From contig NZ_BNEL01000003.1 in assembly GCF_018327685.1 (NCBI RefSeq), positions 868,001 to 932,000 on the forward strand: a stretch of DNA of 64,000 nucleotides. Reading direction: 5' to 3'. This DNA comes from Streptomyces sp. TS71-3 (lineage in GTDB: Bacteria; Actinomycetota; Actinomycetes; Streptomycetales; Streptomycetaceae). Below the pieces are notes generated by a model. The model was not told the DNA's origin. It did no database searches and was given only the letters and a program-made list of their open reading frames with translations. Made by a program: the position numbers and the translations under genes. Numbering within the stretch: the first letter of the stretch is position 1; each line of letters starts with the position of its first letter. Of the stretch, positions 32,939 through 41,347 are shown one piece after another.

Positions 32939-35284
32939 GTGGCGGAACGGAGCACGGCTGCCATCGACGTGGCAGACAACGGCGGCGAGAAGTCGCTGAC
33001 CGCGAAGGTGGAGCAGGCGACGGCCGATGGGGCACGATCCCGGGAGCCGGGCACTGCACGTGAGCCCGAGACCGGCCCGGACCAGGCGTCCGCGGCGGCG
33101 ACAGGCGGCTCCCAGGCATCGTCCCGAGCGCCGCAGGGCGCACCCGACGGCGCATCCGGCCGGGCCCCCCAGGTGCCCCGGACTCCCGACAAGCCTCTCG
33201 ACACATCATCCCCGGACGGTTCGCTCGAAGAGAGCACGGAAGCCGCCGGGAAGACGGGGGATGACGGCAGCGGTACCACGGCCGCCGAATCCCGCGCGGG
33301 CGCCGGCGCCGACACCCCGGAACCGCCGTCCGGTACGGCCCCGGCGGCACCGCCGTCCGGCACGACCCCGGCCCCGAAGGCCGAGGCAGGCCCGGGCGAG
33401 GGGGAAGAAGCGGTGGGCGGCGCTTCTGACGCAACCGCACGGAACGGCCACCGGGCCTCGGGACCGAAGTCCCCGGAGCCGGCGGCGAAGGAACCGGCGG
33501 CGAAGGACTCCGCCAAGCCCGCGCATCGCGCCACGGAGGCCTCCGAAGGGCCCGCCGGGCGCGCCGCCCGGGACGCCGGGGACATTGCCGTGGCCGGCAC
33601 GGGGAACGGCTCCACGGGCGCCACAGGCGCTTCCGCCGGATCCACCTCCGACCCGTCCGCCCCCAGTCGGCCCTCCCCGTCCGCCCCCACCCAGCCGCTC
33701 CCCCCGACCGCACCGCCGCCGCAGCAGCAGCCCGAGGTGCACAGCGGACACAAGCTCGCCGGGCGCTACCGCCTCGAAGAGTGCGTCACCCGTTTGGACG
33801 GATTCAGCAGTTGGCGTGCGGTGGACGAGAAGCTCCGCAGGGCCGTGGGCGTGCACGTGCTGCCCGCAGAGCACCCCCGGGCGCGCGCGGTGCTCGCCGC
33901 CGCACGGTCCTCCGCCCTGCTGGGCGACCCCCGCTTCGTGCAGGTACTGGACGCCGTCGACAACAACGACCTCGTCTACGTCGTCCAGGAGTGGCTCCCC
34001 GACGCCACCGAACTGACCGCTCTGCTCGCCTCCGGCCCGCTGGAGGTGCACGAGGCCTACCAGATGGTCACCCAGGTGGCCCAGGCGATGACGGCCGCCC
34101 ACCGGGAGGGCCTGGCACACCTGAGGCTCAATCCCAACGCCGTGCTGCGGACCTCGTCCGGCCAGTGGCGGGTGCGGGGCCTCGCGGTCAACGCCGCCCT
34201 GCGCGGTATCACCTCCGGCACCCCGCAGCGCACCGACGTGGAAGCCATCGGAGCCCTGCTGTACGCCGCGCTGACCCAGCGCTGGCCCTACGAGAGCGAC
34301 GCCTACGGCCTGCGCGGGCTGCCCAAGGGCGTGGGTCTGATCGCCCCCGACCAGGTGCGAGCGGGCGTTCACCGGGGGCTGTCGGAACTCGCCATGCGGG
34401 CGCTGGTCAACGACGGCGCGACGGCGTCCCGCCAGGAGCCGCCCTGCACCACCGCCGAGGACCTGCTCAAGGCGGTCTCCGCGATGCCGCGGATCCGCCC
34501 GCCGGAGCCGGCCTTCACCCCGCCGCCGGAGTACCGGGGCACCACGTACCAGCAGGGCGTGTACCGCAGGGCGCCCACGGGCGGGCCGGCCGCCCCGGCG
34601 CCCGTGGAGGCTCCTCCGCCGCCGCTTCAGAGCCGTGCCGGGCGGGCCCTCAAGTGGGGCGTCTCCGCCCTGCTGATCGCCGCGCTCGGGCTCGGCAGCT
34701 GGCAGCTCGCGGACGCCCTGATGGACCGCGGCGGCAAGCCCGCCGGTGATTCGGGCGCCTCCGGGACCCACGACGGCGGCACGGGGCAGAAGTCCGCGGG
34801 GGCCGGCAAGCCGTTGAAGATCGCCGACGCGGAGGAGTTCGCGCCGTCGGGGTCGGGGATCAAGGAGGAGGAGGTTCCCCTTGCCGTGGACGGCAACACC
34901 GGCACGGCCTGGGTCACGCCGCGGTACGAGAACTATGCGAAGTTCGGCAACCTCCCCAACCGCCAGGAGGGCAGCGGCATCATCGTCGACCTCGGCAGCG
35001 CCCGGGAGGTATCCGGGATCGACATCGACATGTACCGCAGCGGACAGCAGGTCGAGGTCCTCGCCGCCGGCTCCGGTGCGTCGGACCCCAACGGCCTGAG
35101 CGACTTCGGCCAGCGGCTCACCAAGCTGGACACGGTCGGTGCCACGCTCAAGGAGACGCTGCCCAAAACGGTGCGAACCAGGTACGTACTGATCCACATC
35201 ACCTCACTGCCACCGGACGGCTCAGCGAGTCGATATCGTGGCGGAATTTCCGAGATAAAGGTCCTCGGAGCGCCCTCCGAATAG
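32939..35284 (+). CDS. Membrane pseudokinase with extracellular discoidin-like domain (MviN-pseudokinase homologue)
   Basis: A 781-residue protein. Residues 1-270 are a Pro/Ala/Ser/Glu-rich head. A kinase fold (about 272-525) starts KLAGRYRLEECVTRLDGFSSWRAVD. The catalytic residues are gone: the VAIK lysine is replaced in GVHVLPAEH, the HRD loop reads AHLRLNPNAVLR, and DFG reads VRGLAVN. One membrane helix follows (about 572-590, WGVSALLIAALGLGSW), then an outer domain with EEEVPLAVDGNTGTAWVTPR and IIVDLGSAREVSGIDIDMYR, like F5/8C (galactose-binding) folds. Family knowledge: the mycobacterial MviN protein ends in an equivalent pseudokinase that recruits an FHA protein. The GTG at 32939 is chosen (AGGA 6 nt upstream); ATG at 32915 is possible. 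Confidence 0.87.
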   Translation: MAERSTAAIDVADNGGEKSLTAKVEQATADGARSREPGTAREPETGPDQASAAATGGSQASSRAPQGAPDGASGRAPQVPRTPDKPLDTSSPDGSLEESTEAAGKTGDDGSGTTAAESRAGAGADTPEPPSGTAPAAPPSGTTPAPKAEAGPGEGEEAVGGASDATARNGHRASGPKSPEPAAKEPAAKDSAKPAHRATEASEGPAGRAARDAGDIAVAGTGNGSTGATGASAGSTSDPSAPSRPSPSAPTQPLPPTAPPPQQQPEVHSGHKLAGRYRLEECVTRLDGFSSWRAVDEKLRRAVGVHVLPAEHPRARAVLAAARSSALLGDPRFVQVLDAVDNNDLVYVVQEWLPDATELTALLASGPLEVHEAYQMVTQVAQAMTAAHREGLAHLRLNPNAVLRTSSGQWRVRGLAVNAALRGITSGTPQRTDVEAIGALLYAALTQRWPYESDAYGLRGLPKGVGLIAPDQVRAGVHRGLSELAMRALVNDGATASRQEPPCTTAEDLLKAVSAMPRIRPPEPAFTPPPEYRGTTYQQGVYRRAPTGGPAAPAPVEAPPPPLQSRAGRALKWGVSALLIAALGLGSWQLADALMDRGGKPAGDSGASGTHDGGTGQKSAGAGKPLKIADAEEFAPSGSGIKEEEVPLAVDGNTGTAWVTPRYENYAKFGNLPNRQEGSGIIVDLGSAREVSGIDIDMYRSGQQVEVLAAGSGASDPNGLSDFGQRLTKLDTVGATLKETLPKTVRTRYVLIHITSLPPDGSASRYRGGISEIKVLGAPSE

Positions 35285-35431
35285 CTTTTCAAAGGGCCAG
35301 GCTCGTTTCTCCCCGCGTAGATTCGGTCCCGGTATTCGAGGCCGGGCCCGGGGCGGGCGCCCGAGGTGGACCCGCAGGCACGCGCGGTGCCCGGCGCCGC
35401 GGGGGCCGACAGGTAAATACGAGTCACGATT

Positions 35432-35466
35432 AAATGGTCCGGAAGTCAACGGCTTCCGGACCATTT
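35432..35466. terminator. Rho-independent-type terminator before the ECF sigma gene
   Basis: AAATGGTCCGGAAG, loop TCAACGG, CTTCCGGACCATTT, then TCCTTT. A 14-bp perfect stem ends the murJ/pseudokinase transcript. Confidence 0.85.
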
Positions 35467-35489
35467 CCTTTGCCCAGGGGGCCCCGGCG

Positions 35490-35516
35490 TTTACAGGCAC
35501 CAGGGGCGCCTATAGT
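35490..35516 (+). promoter_or_regulatory. Putative promoter of the ECF sigma gene
   Basis: TTTACA (35490-35495), a 15-bp spacer, TATAGT (35511-35516), 33 nt before the TTG start. Confidence 0.35.
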
Positions 35517-35548
35517 CTGAGCGCCCTGGACGGCTTAGGGGGCACGGT

Positions 35549-36427
35549 TTGCGAGCGGAGGAGACCTCCTCAGGGGATTCCGACAAGGCCCTCTTGGCCC
35601 GCCATGTCGCAGGAGACCCGGATGCCTTCGGTGAGCTGGTACGACGCCACCGCGACCGGCTCTGGGCGGTGGCGCTGCGCACCCTGGGGGACCGTGAGGA
35701 AGCCGCCGACGCGGTGCAGGACGCCCTGATCTCCGCCTACCGCGCCGCCCACACCTTCCGCGGGCAGTCCGCCGTCACGACCTGGCTGCACCGGATCACC
35801 GTGAACGCCTGCTTGGACCGCGCCCGCAAGACCGCCTCCCGCAGGACCTCACCCGTCGACGACGCCGAGCGGCTGGAACACCTCCTGGAGCCCCACGAGG
35901 CGGCCTCCGCCCCGGCGGAGCGCAAGGACCTGCACCGAGAGCTGCTGGACGCCCTGCGGACGCTCCCTCCGGAGCAGAGTGCCGCCCTGGTCCTGGTCGA
36001 CATGCAGGGCTACCCGGTCGCCGAGGCGGCCGGAATCCTCGATGTCGCCACGGGAACGGTGAAGAGCCGCTGCGCCCGCGGCAGGGCGCGCCTGCTGCCC
36101 CTGCTCAGCCACCTGCGTCCTGCCAAGGACGGGGACGACGGAGACGGGGACGATGGCGCGGGCGGCCCCAGGGCTGCCGGCACGGCAGGCGATAAAGGAA
36201 CGACGACCGATAGGCAGAACGAGACCGCCCGGGGGAGCACCGGAGAGAATGACGGCGGGCCCGGAGGAAGAGGAGAGTACGCAGGAGGCCGCGGAGGCGG
36301 TCGCGGGAGGATCAGGAAGCCCCGCGATGGAAGGAACCGGACGGACGACGCATCCGTCCCACCCGCGAAAGACCCTAGAGGTACAGACAACTCAGCTTCT
36401 GTGAAGGGCGGAGGTGGGCGAGCGTGA
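35549..36427 (+). CDS. sigM: ECF RNA polymerase sigma factor, SigM type
   Basis: A 292-residue ECF sigma factor. Region 2 is DPDAFGELVRRHRDRLWAVA followed by LGDREEAADAVQDALISAYRAAHTFRGQSAVTTWLHRITVNACLDRARK. Region 4 is LLDALRTLPPEQSAALVLVD, MQGYPVAEAAGILDVATGTV, KSRCARGRARL. About 105 C-terminal residues beyond region 4 are acidic then Gly/Arg-rich, an unusual tail. The start is TTG with AGGGGG 6 nt upstream. It overlaps the anti-sigma gene by GTGA and sits before trxBA, as mycobacterial sigM does. Target genes cannot be told from here. Confidence 0.92.
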   Translation: MRAEETSSGDSDKALLARHVAGDPDAFGELVRRHRDRLWAVALRTLGDREEAADAVQDALISAYRAAHTFRGQSAVTTWLHRITVNACLDRARKTASRRTSPVDDAERLEHLLEPHEAASAPAERKDLHRELLDALRTLPPEQSAALVLVDMQGYPVAEAAGILDVATGTVKSRCARGRARLLPLLSHLRPAKDGDDGDGDDGAGGPRAAGTAGDKGTTTDRQNETARGSTGENDGGPGGRGEYAGGRGGGRGRIRKPRDGRNRTDDASVPPAKDPRGTDNSASVKGGGGRA

Positions 36428-37380
36428 CATCCACGACCGGCGCAGCCGGGCATCCTGACGTGGACCAGATCTCGGCGCTCACCGAAGGCCTCCTCCCCCC
36501 CGACGAGCGCGCTGAGATCGAGGCGCACCTTGAGGGGTGCCCCGACTGCTCCGACATCCGTGCCTCCCTGGAGGAGGTCCAGGTGCTCCTCGGTGAGCTG
36601 TCGGGTCCCATCTCCATGCCGGACGATGTCGCCGAGCGCATTGATGCGGCTCTGGCAGCAGAGGCCCTCATTGCGACGTCCCAACCCTTGTCCTCGGGGG
36701 GGACGCATGTTTCACGTGAAACATCGCCCGGAGAGAGCCCGCGGACGTCGACCGAACGACCCGCGGGTCATCCGCGAGGTGCCACCGGGCCCGGACGCGC
36801 GGGACGTGGATCCAGGAAGCGTCGCCGGACCATCACCCTGGGAGCGGTCTTCACTCTGGCCGTCCTGGGGCTGGGCACATTCCTGGTCCAGTCGCTCGAC
36901 GGCGACGACTCATCCAAGCGACCGCCCGAGGCCTCCAGCGCCCACCCGTCCGGCTCCCGTCAGACCTTCTCGCCGCAGAGCCTGGAGGGGCAGGTGACAT
37001 CGCTCCTCAAGAAGCACCCCTCCAAGTCCGCGCCGGATCATGAGACGACGGGCGGATCCGACTCCGTTACGCCCTCTCCCACGCAGACGCCGTCGCTCGA
37101 TATGGGGTCGCCCGAGACTCCGCCGAAGACGGCGGCTCCTCTCCACTCCGGGATCGCTGCGTCGGTGCCGGACTGTATCCGCAAGGGCATCGGCCGGGTC
37201 GAGGAACCGCTCGCCGCGGAGCAAGGGGTCTTTCACGGCACGGAGGCCTATCTGGTGGTGCTCCCCCATGAGACGGACCCCAGCAAGGTCTCGGCCTACG
37301 TGGTGGATGCAACCTGCACCCACCGCCCCGCCCTGCCTACCGGCGCCATCCTGCTGACCCAGTCCTATCCGCGGGACTGA
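36424..37380 (+). CDS. Transmembrane zinc-finger anti-sigma factor for the adjacent ECF sigma
   Basis: A 318-residue protein whose start GTG overlaps the sigma stop by 4 nt, so the two are translationally coupled. The N-terminal anti-sigma domain holds the ZAS motif: HPDVDQISALTEGLLPPDER, then EAHLEGCPDCSDI, with H-x3-C-x2-C. Residues 78-125 are a basic, Pro/Arg-rich linker. A membrane helix lies near 140-160 (TITLGAVFTLAVLGLGTFLV). The outer part (165-318) ends in a small folded region (GIAASVPDCIRKGIGRVEEP to TGAILLTQSYPRD) with two cysteines. parS 6 lies inside codons for HVSRET. Confidence 0.87.
   Translation: MTSTTGAAGHPDVDQISALTEGLLPPDERAEIEAHLEGCPDCSDIRASLEEVQVLLGELSGPISMPDDVAERIDAALAAEALIATSQPLSSGGTHVSRETSPGESPRTSTERPAGHPRGATGPGRAGRGSRKRRRTITLGAVFTLAVLGLGTFLVQSLDGDDSSKRPPEASSAHPSGSRQTFSPQSLEGQVTSLLKKHPSKSAPDHETTGGSDSVTPSPTQTPSLDMGSPETPPKTAAPLHSGIAASVPDCIRKGIGRVEEPLAAEQGVFHGTEAYLVVLPHETDPSKVSAYVVDATCTHRPALPTGAILLTQSYPRD
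36708..36723. other. parS: parS site 6, inside the anti-sigma coding sequence
   Basis: TGTTTCACGTGAAACA, 16/16, translated as part of H-V-S-R-E-T in the linker of the anti-sigma factor. Confidence 0.92.
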
Positions 37381-37767
37381 CGACCTCCGGCACGGAGCTC
37401 CCCCGGCACGCTGGCGCGCTCCTCCCGGCACTGGCGCTCCCTCCGGTCCTGGCTCCTTCCGGTTCCTGGCTCCCTCCGGTGCTGACACTCTTCGGCACTG
37501 ACAGCCTCCACCCATGACATCCTCTGACGCCCGGCTGACGGCACCGTCTGTTCAACGTGAAACCGGTGTGCCCAGCAGATCCCCACCGGGTCTGATGGAG
37601 CCTTCTGATGTCTCTGAGGGGTGGCTCTGAGGGGCCTCGACACACGCTTCGACCAGGCTCGGAGACGTAGGGAATGCGCGCCCCGTAGGATCCGTTGGGT
37701 GGTGTGTGAGTCCAGAAACGGCTCCCGCCAAGAGCAGCAGACAGTCCCCAGAGACGAGGAATCAGCC
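37381..37767. other. Leader region of trxBA (387 bp)
   Basis: It contains degenerate CT-rich repeats built on CTCCCTCCGG (37383-37505), a degenerate parS at 37550-37563 (GTTCAACGTGAAAC, two mismatches) and the SigR-type promoter at 37671-37697. No gene is seen. Confidence 0.5.
37671..37697 (+). promoter_or_regulatory. SigR-type promoter of trxB-trxA
   Basis: GGAAT (37671-37675), an 18-bp spacer, GTTG (37694-37697) is an exact match to the sigma-R consensus GGAAT-N18-GTT, which drives trxBA in Streptomyces under thiol (disulfide) stress. It lies 70 bp upstream of trxB. Confidence 0.8.
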
Positions 37768-38733
37768 GTGAGCGACGTACGTAACGTGATCATCATTGGG
37801 TCTGGGCCCGCCGGGTATACGGCGGCGCTCTACACTGCGCGTGCGTCGCTGAAGCCGTTGGTGTTCGAGGGGGCCGTCACCGCCGGTGGCGCGCTGATGA
37901 ACACCACCGACGTCGAGAACTTCCCCGGCTTCCGGGACGGCATCATGGGCCCCGAGCTGATGGACAGCATGCGAGCTCAGGCAGAGCGCTTCGGAGCCGA
38001 GCTGCTTCCGGACGACGTGGTCTCCGTCGACCTCACGGGTGAGATCAAGACCGTCACGGACACCGCCGGCACGGTGCACCAGGCAAAGGCCATCATCGTC
38101 GCCACGGGCTCGCAGCACCGCAAGCTCGGCCTGCCGAACGAAGACGCCCTGTCCGGACGCGGAGTCTCCTGGTGTGCCACCTGCGATGGCTTCTTCTTCA
38201 AGGACCAGGACATCGCGGTGATCGGTGGCGGTGACACCGCCATGGAGGAGGCCACCTTCCTCTCCCGCTTCGCCAAGTCGGTCACCATCGTGCACCGGCG
38301 TGACTCCCTGCGCGCCTCCAAGGCGATGCAGGACCGTGCCTTCGCCGACCCCAAGATCAAGTTCGTCTGGGACAGCGAGGTCGCCGAGATCCAGGGAGAC
38401 CAGAAGCTCTCCGGCCTGACCCTACGCAATGTAAAGACGGGCGAGACCTCGCCGCTCGCGGCGACGGGCCTGTTCATCGCGATCGGCCACGACCCCCGTA
38501 CCGAGCTCTTCAAGAGCCAGCTCGACCTGGACGACGAGGGCTACCTCAAGGTGGAGTCCCCCTCCACCCGCACCAACCTCACTGGTGTCTTCGCCGCCGG
38601 TGACGTCGTCGACCACACCTACCGTCAGGCGATTACCGCGGCTGGTACCGGCTGTTCCGCGGCCCTCGACGCAGAGCGGTTCCTTGCCGCTCTCTCCGAC
38701 GCCGAGGCCGCGTCAGCCAGCGCCACCGTCTGA
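37768..38733 (+). CDS. trxB: Thioredoxin-disulfide reductase
   Basis: A 321-residue low-Mr thioredoxin reductase. The FAD motif is [20 protein letters not shown], the redox-active disulfide is CATC ([13 protein letters not shown]), and the NADPH motif is [20 protein letters not shown]. The C-terminal FAD motif is [20 protein letters not shown]. It reduces TrxA using NADPH. GTG start behind GAGGA. It forms an operon with trxA, 34 nt downstream. Confidence 0.97.
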   Translation: MSDVRNVIIIGSGPAGYTAALYTARASLKPLVFEGAVTAGGALMNTTDVENFPGFRDGIMGPELMDSMRAQAERFGAELLPDDVVSVDLTGEIKTVTDTAGTVHQAKAIIVATGSQHRKLGLPNEDALSGRGVSWCATCDGFFFKDQDIAVIGGGDTAMEEATFLSRFAKSVTIVHRRDSLRASKAMQDRAFADPKIKFVWDSEVAEIQGDQKLSGLTLRNVKTGETSPLAATGLFIAIGHDPRTELFKSQLDLDDEGYLKVESPSTRTNLTGVFAAGDVVDHTYRQAITAAGTGCSAALDAERFLAALSDAEAASASATV

Positions 38734-38767
38734 TCCACCCATCTATACCGATCCAAAGGAGCTAGCC

Positions 38768-39100
38768 GTGGCCGGCACCATGAAGCACGTGACCGACGAC
38801 ACCTTCGAGCAGGACGTCCTCAAGAGCGACAAGCCCGTCCTGGTGGACTTCTGGGCCGCCTGGTGCGGTCCGTGCCGCCAGATCGCCCCTTCCCTGGAGG
38901 CGATCGCGGACGAGTACGGCGACAAGATCGAGGTCGTCAAGCTCAACATCGACGAGAACCCGGGGACTGCCGCGAAGTACGGCGTCATGTCCATCCCGAC
39001 GCTGAACGTCTACCAGAGCGGCGAGGTCGCCAAGACCATCGTCGGTGCCAAGCCCAAGGCTGCGATCGTTCGCGACCTTGAGGAATTCATCTCGGAGTGA
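38768..39100 (+). CDS. trxA: Thioredoxin
   Basis: A 110-residue thioredoxin with the active site WCGPC in [20 protein letters not shown], the cis-proline motif MSIPTLNVY and the usual fold to EEFIS. A GTG at 38768 is preceded by AAAGGAG with 6-nt spacing; an ATG four codons later is less well placed. It reduces protein disulfides together with TrxB. Confidence 0.97.
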   Translation: MAGTMKHVTDDTFEQDVLKSDKPVLVDFWAAWCGPCRQIAPSLEAIADEYGDKIEVVKLNIDENPGTAAKYGVMSIPTLNVYQSGEVAKTIVGAKPKAAIVRDLEEFISE

Positions 39101-39111
39101 CGCGACGGCGC

Positions 39112-39127
39112 TGTTTCACGTGAAACA
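39112..39127. other. parS: parS site 7
   Basis: TGTTTCACGTGAAACA, 16/16, 11 bp after the trxA stop and 3 bp before the trxA terminator stem. Confidence 0.93.
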
Positions 39128-39130
39128 TCA

Positions 39131-39158
39131 ACGGGCCAACCCTCACGGGTTGGCCCGT
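39131..39158. terminator. Terminator after trxA
   Basis: ACGGGCCAACCC, loop TCAC, GGGTTGGCCCGT is a 12-bp perfect stem between the convergent trxA and GNAT genes. Confidence 0.8.
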
Positions 39159-39190
39159 CGTCGTATCAGTCGTCGTACCGGAGGTGTCAC

Positions 39191-39277
39191 GCCTCTCGGA
39201 GACGTGATGCCTCTCGGAGGCGTCACGGGCTGTCATGCCTCCCAGGAGCGTCATGCCTCCCAGAGGCGCCCTGCCTC
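39191..39277. repeat. Degenerate 18-bp repeat, about four copies
   Basis: Units of the type GCCTCTCGGAGGCGTCAT recur at 39191, 39209, 39237 and 39255, the last running into the GNAT stop. Each unit is itself a weak dyad (GCCTC/GAGGC). Confidence 0.5.
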
Positions 39278-39893
39278 AGAGCGGTCGCAGCGCTGGCTCC
39301 TTCTGCACGGCGCCAAGAAGACGGTCGATCGCCATCTCGACGTCCTCCTTCCATGACAGCGTCGTCCGCAGCTCCAGCCTCAGCCTCGGATAGGTGGGGT
39401 GCGGGCGGACGGTCTTGAAGCCCACCGCGAGCAGATGGTCGGCGGGGAGCAGGCAGGCCGGTTCCTTCCAGCGGGCATCGCCGAAGGCTTCGATTGCCTT
39501 GAAGCCCCGCCGGAGCAGATCCTTCGCGACCGTCTGGACGATCACGCGGCCCAGACCCTGCCCCTGGTAGCCCGGCATGATCCACGCGGTCATCAGCTGA
39601 ACGGCGTCCGGCGATACGGGGCTCGTGGGGAAAGCCGTGGAGCGCGGCACGTAGGCCGGGGGCGCGTAGAGCACGAAGCCCACCGGCACGTCGTCGACAT
39701 AGACGACGCGGCCGCACGATCCCCACTCCAGGAGCACGGCGGAGATCCATGCCTCCTTCTCCAGATCGGGAGTGCCGGCCTTCTCCGCGGCCTGACCGCT
39801 GACGGGGTCCAGCTCCCAGAAGACACAGGCCCGGCAGCGCTTGGGAAGATCCTGAAGGTTGTCCAGCGTGAGCGGTACGAGCCGACGCCCCAT
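39276..39893 (-). CDS. GNAT-family N-acetyltransferase
   Basis: A 205-residue GNAT that lies beside parB in Streptomyces. After a Cys-containing entry (LPKRCRACVFWELDPVSG) come VVYVDDVPVGFVLYAPPAYV, MTAWIMPGYQGQGLGRVIVQ (motif A, Q-x-x-G-x-G) and GFKAIEAFGDA. Mycobacteria have an acetyltransferase-like gene in the same trx/par region. The target is unknown; its place next to parB raises the possibility of a role around segregation, which is inference only. It starts at an ATG behind GAGGAAGTGAGGAACTGCCTTC. Confidence 0.82.
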   Translation of the reverse strand: MGRRLVPLTLDNLQDLPKRCRACVFWELDPVSGQAAEKAGTPDLEKEAWISAVLLEWGSCGRVVYVDDVPVGFVLYAPPAYVPRSTAFPTSPVSPDAVQLMTAWIMPGYQGQGLGRVIVQTVAKDLLRRGFKAIEAFGDARWKEPACLLPADHLLAVGFKTVRPHPTYPRLRLELRTTLSWKEDVEMAIDRLLGAVQKEPALRPL

Positions 39894-40140
39894 GAAGGCA
39901 GTTCCTCACTTCCTCCGCCGCCCGACGCACCACGGACGGCTGGCCAGAGCGCCCCGTTCCCCAGCAGGCTCTCAGCGGTCGTAGTCGCCGACCGCCCCCG
40001 GCACGGGCCTTGCGGTCACAGCACGGTACGGCTCACCGTCTGCATGGCCCCGTCTCTGATGAGCTCCTACCAGGTGAGTGCGCCATACCTGATCGCATCG
40101 TAACCACGAAGCGATGGCACCGATACCGTATAAAGCAAAG

Positions 40141-40180
40141 AGCGGGCCGTGTTCCGGTCCACACCGGAGCACGGCCCGCT
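40141..40180 (-). terminator. Terminator downstream of parAB
   Basis: AGCGGGCCGTG(C/T)TCCGG pairs with its complement over a 6-nt loop, followed leftward by CTTTGCTTT. It lies in the 329-bp gap 39894-40222, which also carries the GNAT gene's promoter. Confidence 0.8.
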
Positions 40181-40222
40181 TCTGGGTTTCACTCAGCAGG
40201 CAGTGGCCAAGGGGCCCTCACA

Positions 40223-41347
40223 TCAGGCGTCCTCGTCCTCCTGCTCCTCCTCCTGAGGGCCGCCTCCAAAGACCGGGCCCTCGCCCGGAGCCAGGGTTCC
40301 CAGAATTCGTTCGAGATCGTCCATCGAGGCGAACTCCACGACGATCTTGCCCTTCTTCTGGCCCAGGTCGACCTTCACCCGTGTCTCGAAGCGATCCGAG
40401 AGCCGGGTGGCGAGGTCGCTCAGCGCGGGGGACACCCGGGCACCCGCCCGGGGCTTGGGGCGCGGAGCGCTTGCCGGCCGGGACCCCATGAGGGTCACGA
40501 TCTCCTCGACGGCCCGCACCGAGAGTCCCTCGGCCACGATGCGGTGGGCGAGCCGGTCCTGATCCTCCGAGTCCTCCACGGAGAGCAGCGCCCGGGCATG
40601 GCCCGCCGAGAGCACCCCGGCGGCCACCCGCCGTTGGACCGCGGGCGAGAGCTTCAGCAGCCGCAGGGTGTTGGAGACCTGAGGGCGCGAGCGGCCGATG
40701 CGGTCGGCGAGCTGGTCATGGGTGCAGTTGAAGTCCCTGAGCAACTGGTCATAGGCGGCGGCCTCTTCCAGCGGGTTCAGTTGCGCCCGGTGCAGGTTCT
40801 CCAGCAGGGCGTCGAGGAGGAGTTTCTCGTCGTCGGTGGCACGGACGATCGCGGGGATCCGGTCGAGGCCGGCCTCACGGCACGCCCGCCACCGGCGCTC
40901 GCCCATGATCAGCTCATAGCGGGAGGAGCTCACCTGTCGCACCACGACGGGCTGGAGGAGGCCGACCTCTGTGATGGAGGTGACCAGTTCCGCAAGAGCG
41001 TCCTCGTCGAACACCTCACGCGGCTGGCGGGGGTTGGGCGTGATGCTGTCGAGCGGAAGCTCCGCGAAGTAGGCGCTGGAGGGCTGCTCCTGGTCGAGCG
41101 CCTCGGCGACTACAGGAGCCGGCGAGGACTCCTCCACCTCGGGAGAGACGGTGCCTCTGGGCAGGGTGGCCACCTTGGCCGCCGCCACGCCGCGTTCGGT
41201 GCTGAGGACGGGCGCCGGCGTTCCCGACGATGCAGGTGCCGACGACGACCCACTGCCCACTGCCGGGGGTGCGGTCTTCTCGGGTGTCGGGGCCGCAGGG
41301 ATCAGGGCCCCGAGGCCACGGCCGAGCCCCCTCCGTCGGTCACTCAC
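40223..41347 (-). CDS. parB: Chromosome partitioning protein ParB
   Basis: A 374-residue ParB/Spo0J. The N-terminus [20 protein letters not shown] is typical of the ParA-contact peptide. The ParB N-domain has [40 protein letters not shown] (the GERR motif, which binds CTP) and [20 protein letters not shown]. The HTH is [20 protein letters not shown], which reads parS. The C-terminal dimer domain ([20 protein letters not shown]) ends in an acidic EEEQEDEDA. It loads at the parS sites and organises the origin for segregation during sporulation. The GTG start overlaps the parA stop by 4 nt. Confidence 0.97.
   Translation of the reverse strand: MSDRRRGLGRGLGALIPAAPTPEKTAPPAVGSGSSSAPASSGTPAPVLSTERGVAAAKVATLPRGTVSPEVEESSPAPVVAEALDQEQPSSAYFAELPLDSITPNPRQPREVFDEDALAELVTSITEVGLLQPVVVRQVSSSRYELIMGERRWRACREAGLDRIPAIVRATDDEKLLLDALLENLHRAQLNPLEEAAAYDQLLRDFNCTHDQLADRIGRSRPQVSNTLRLLKLSPAVQRRVAAGVLSAGHARALLSVEDSEDQDRLAHRIVAEGLSVRAVEEIVTLMGSRPASAPRPKPRAGARVSPALSDLATRLSDRFETRVKVDLGQKKGKIVVEFASMDDLERILGTLAPGEGPVFGGGPQEEEQEDEDA

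Noticed and set aside
37550..37563. Tenth parS site (GTTCAACGTGAAAC)
   Set aside because: Two mismatches at inner palindrome positions while all other sites are perfect; kept only as a note in the trxBA leader.
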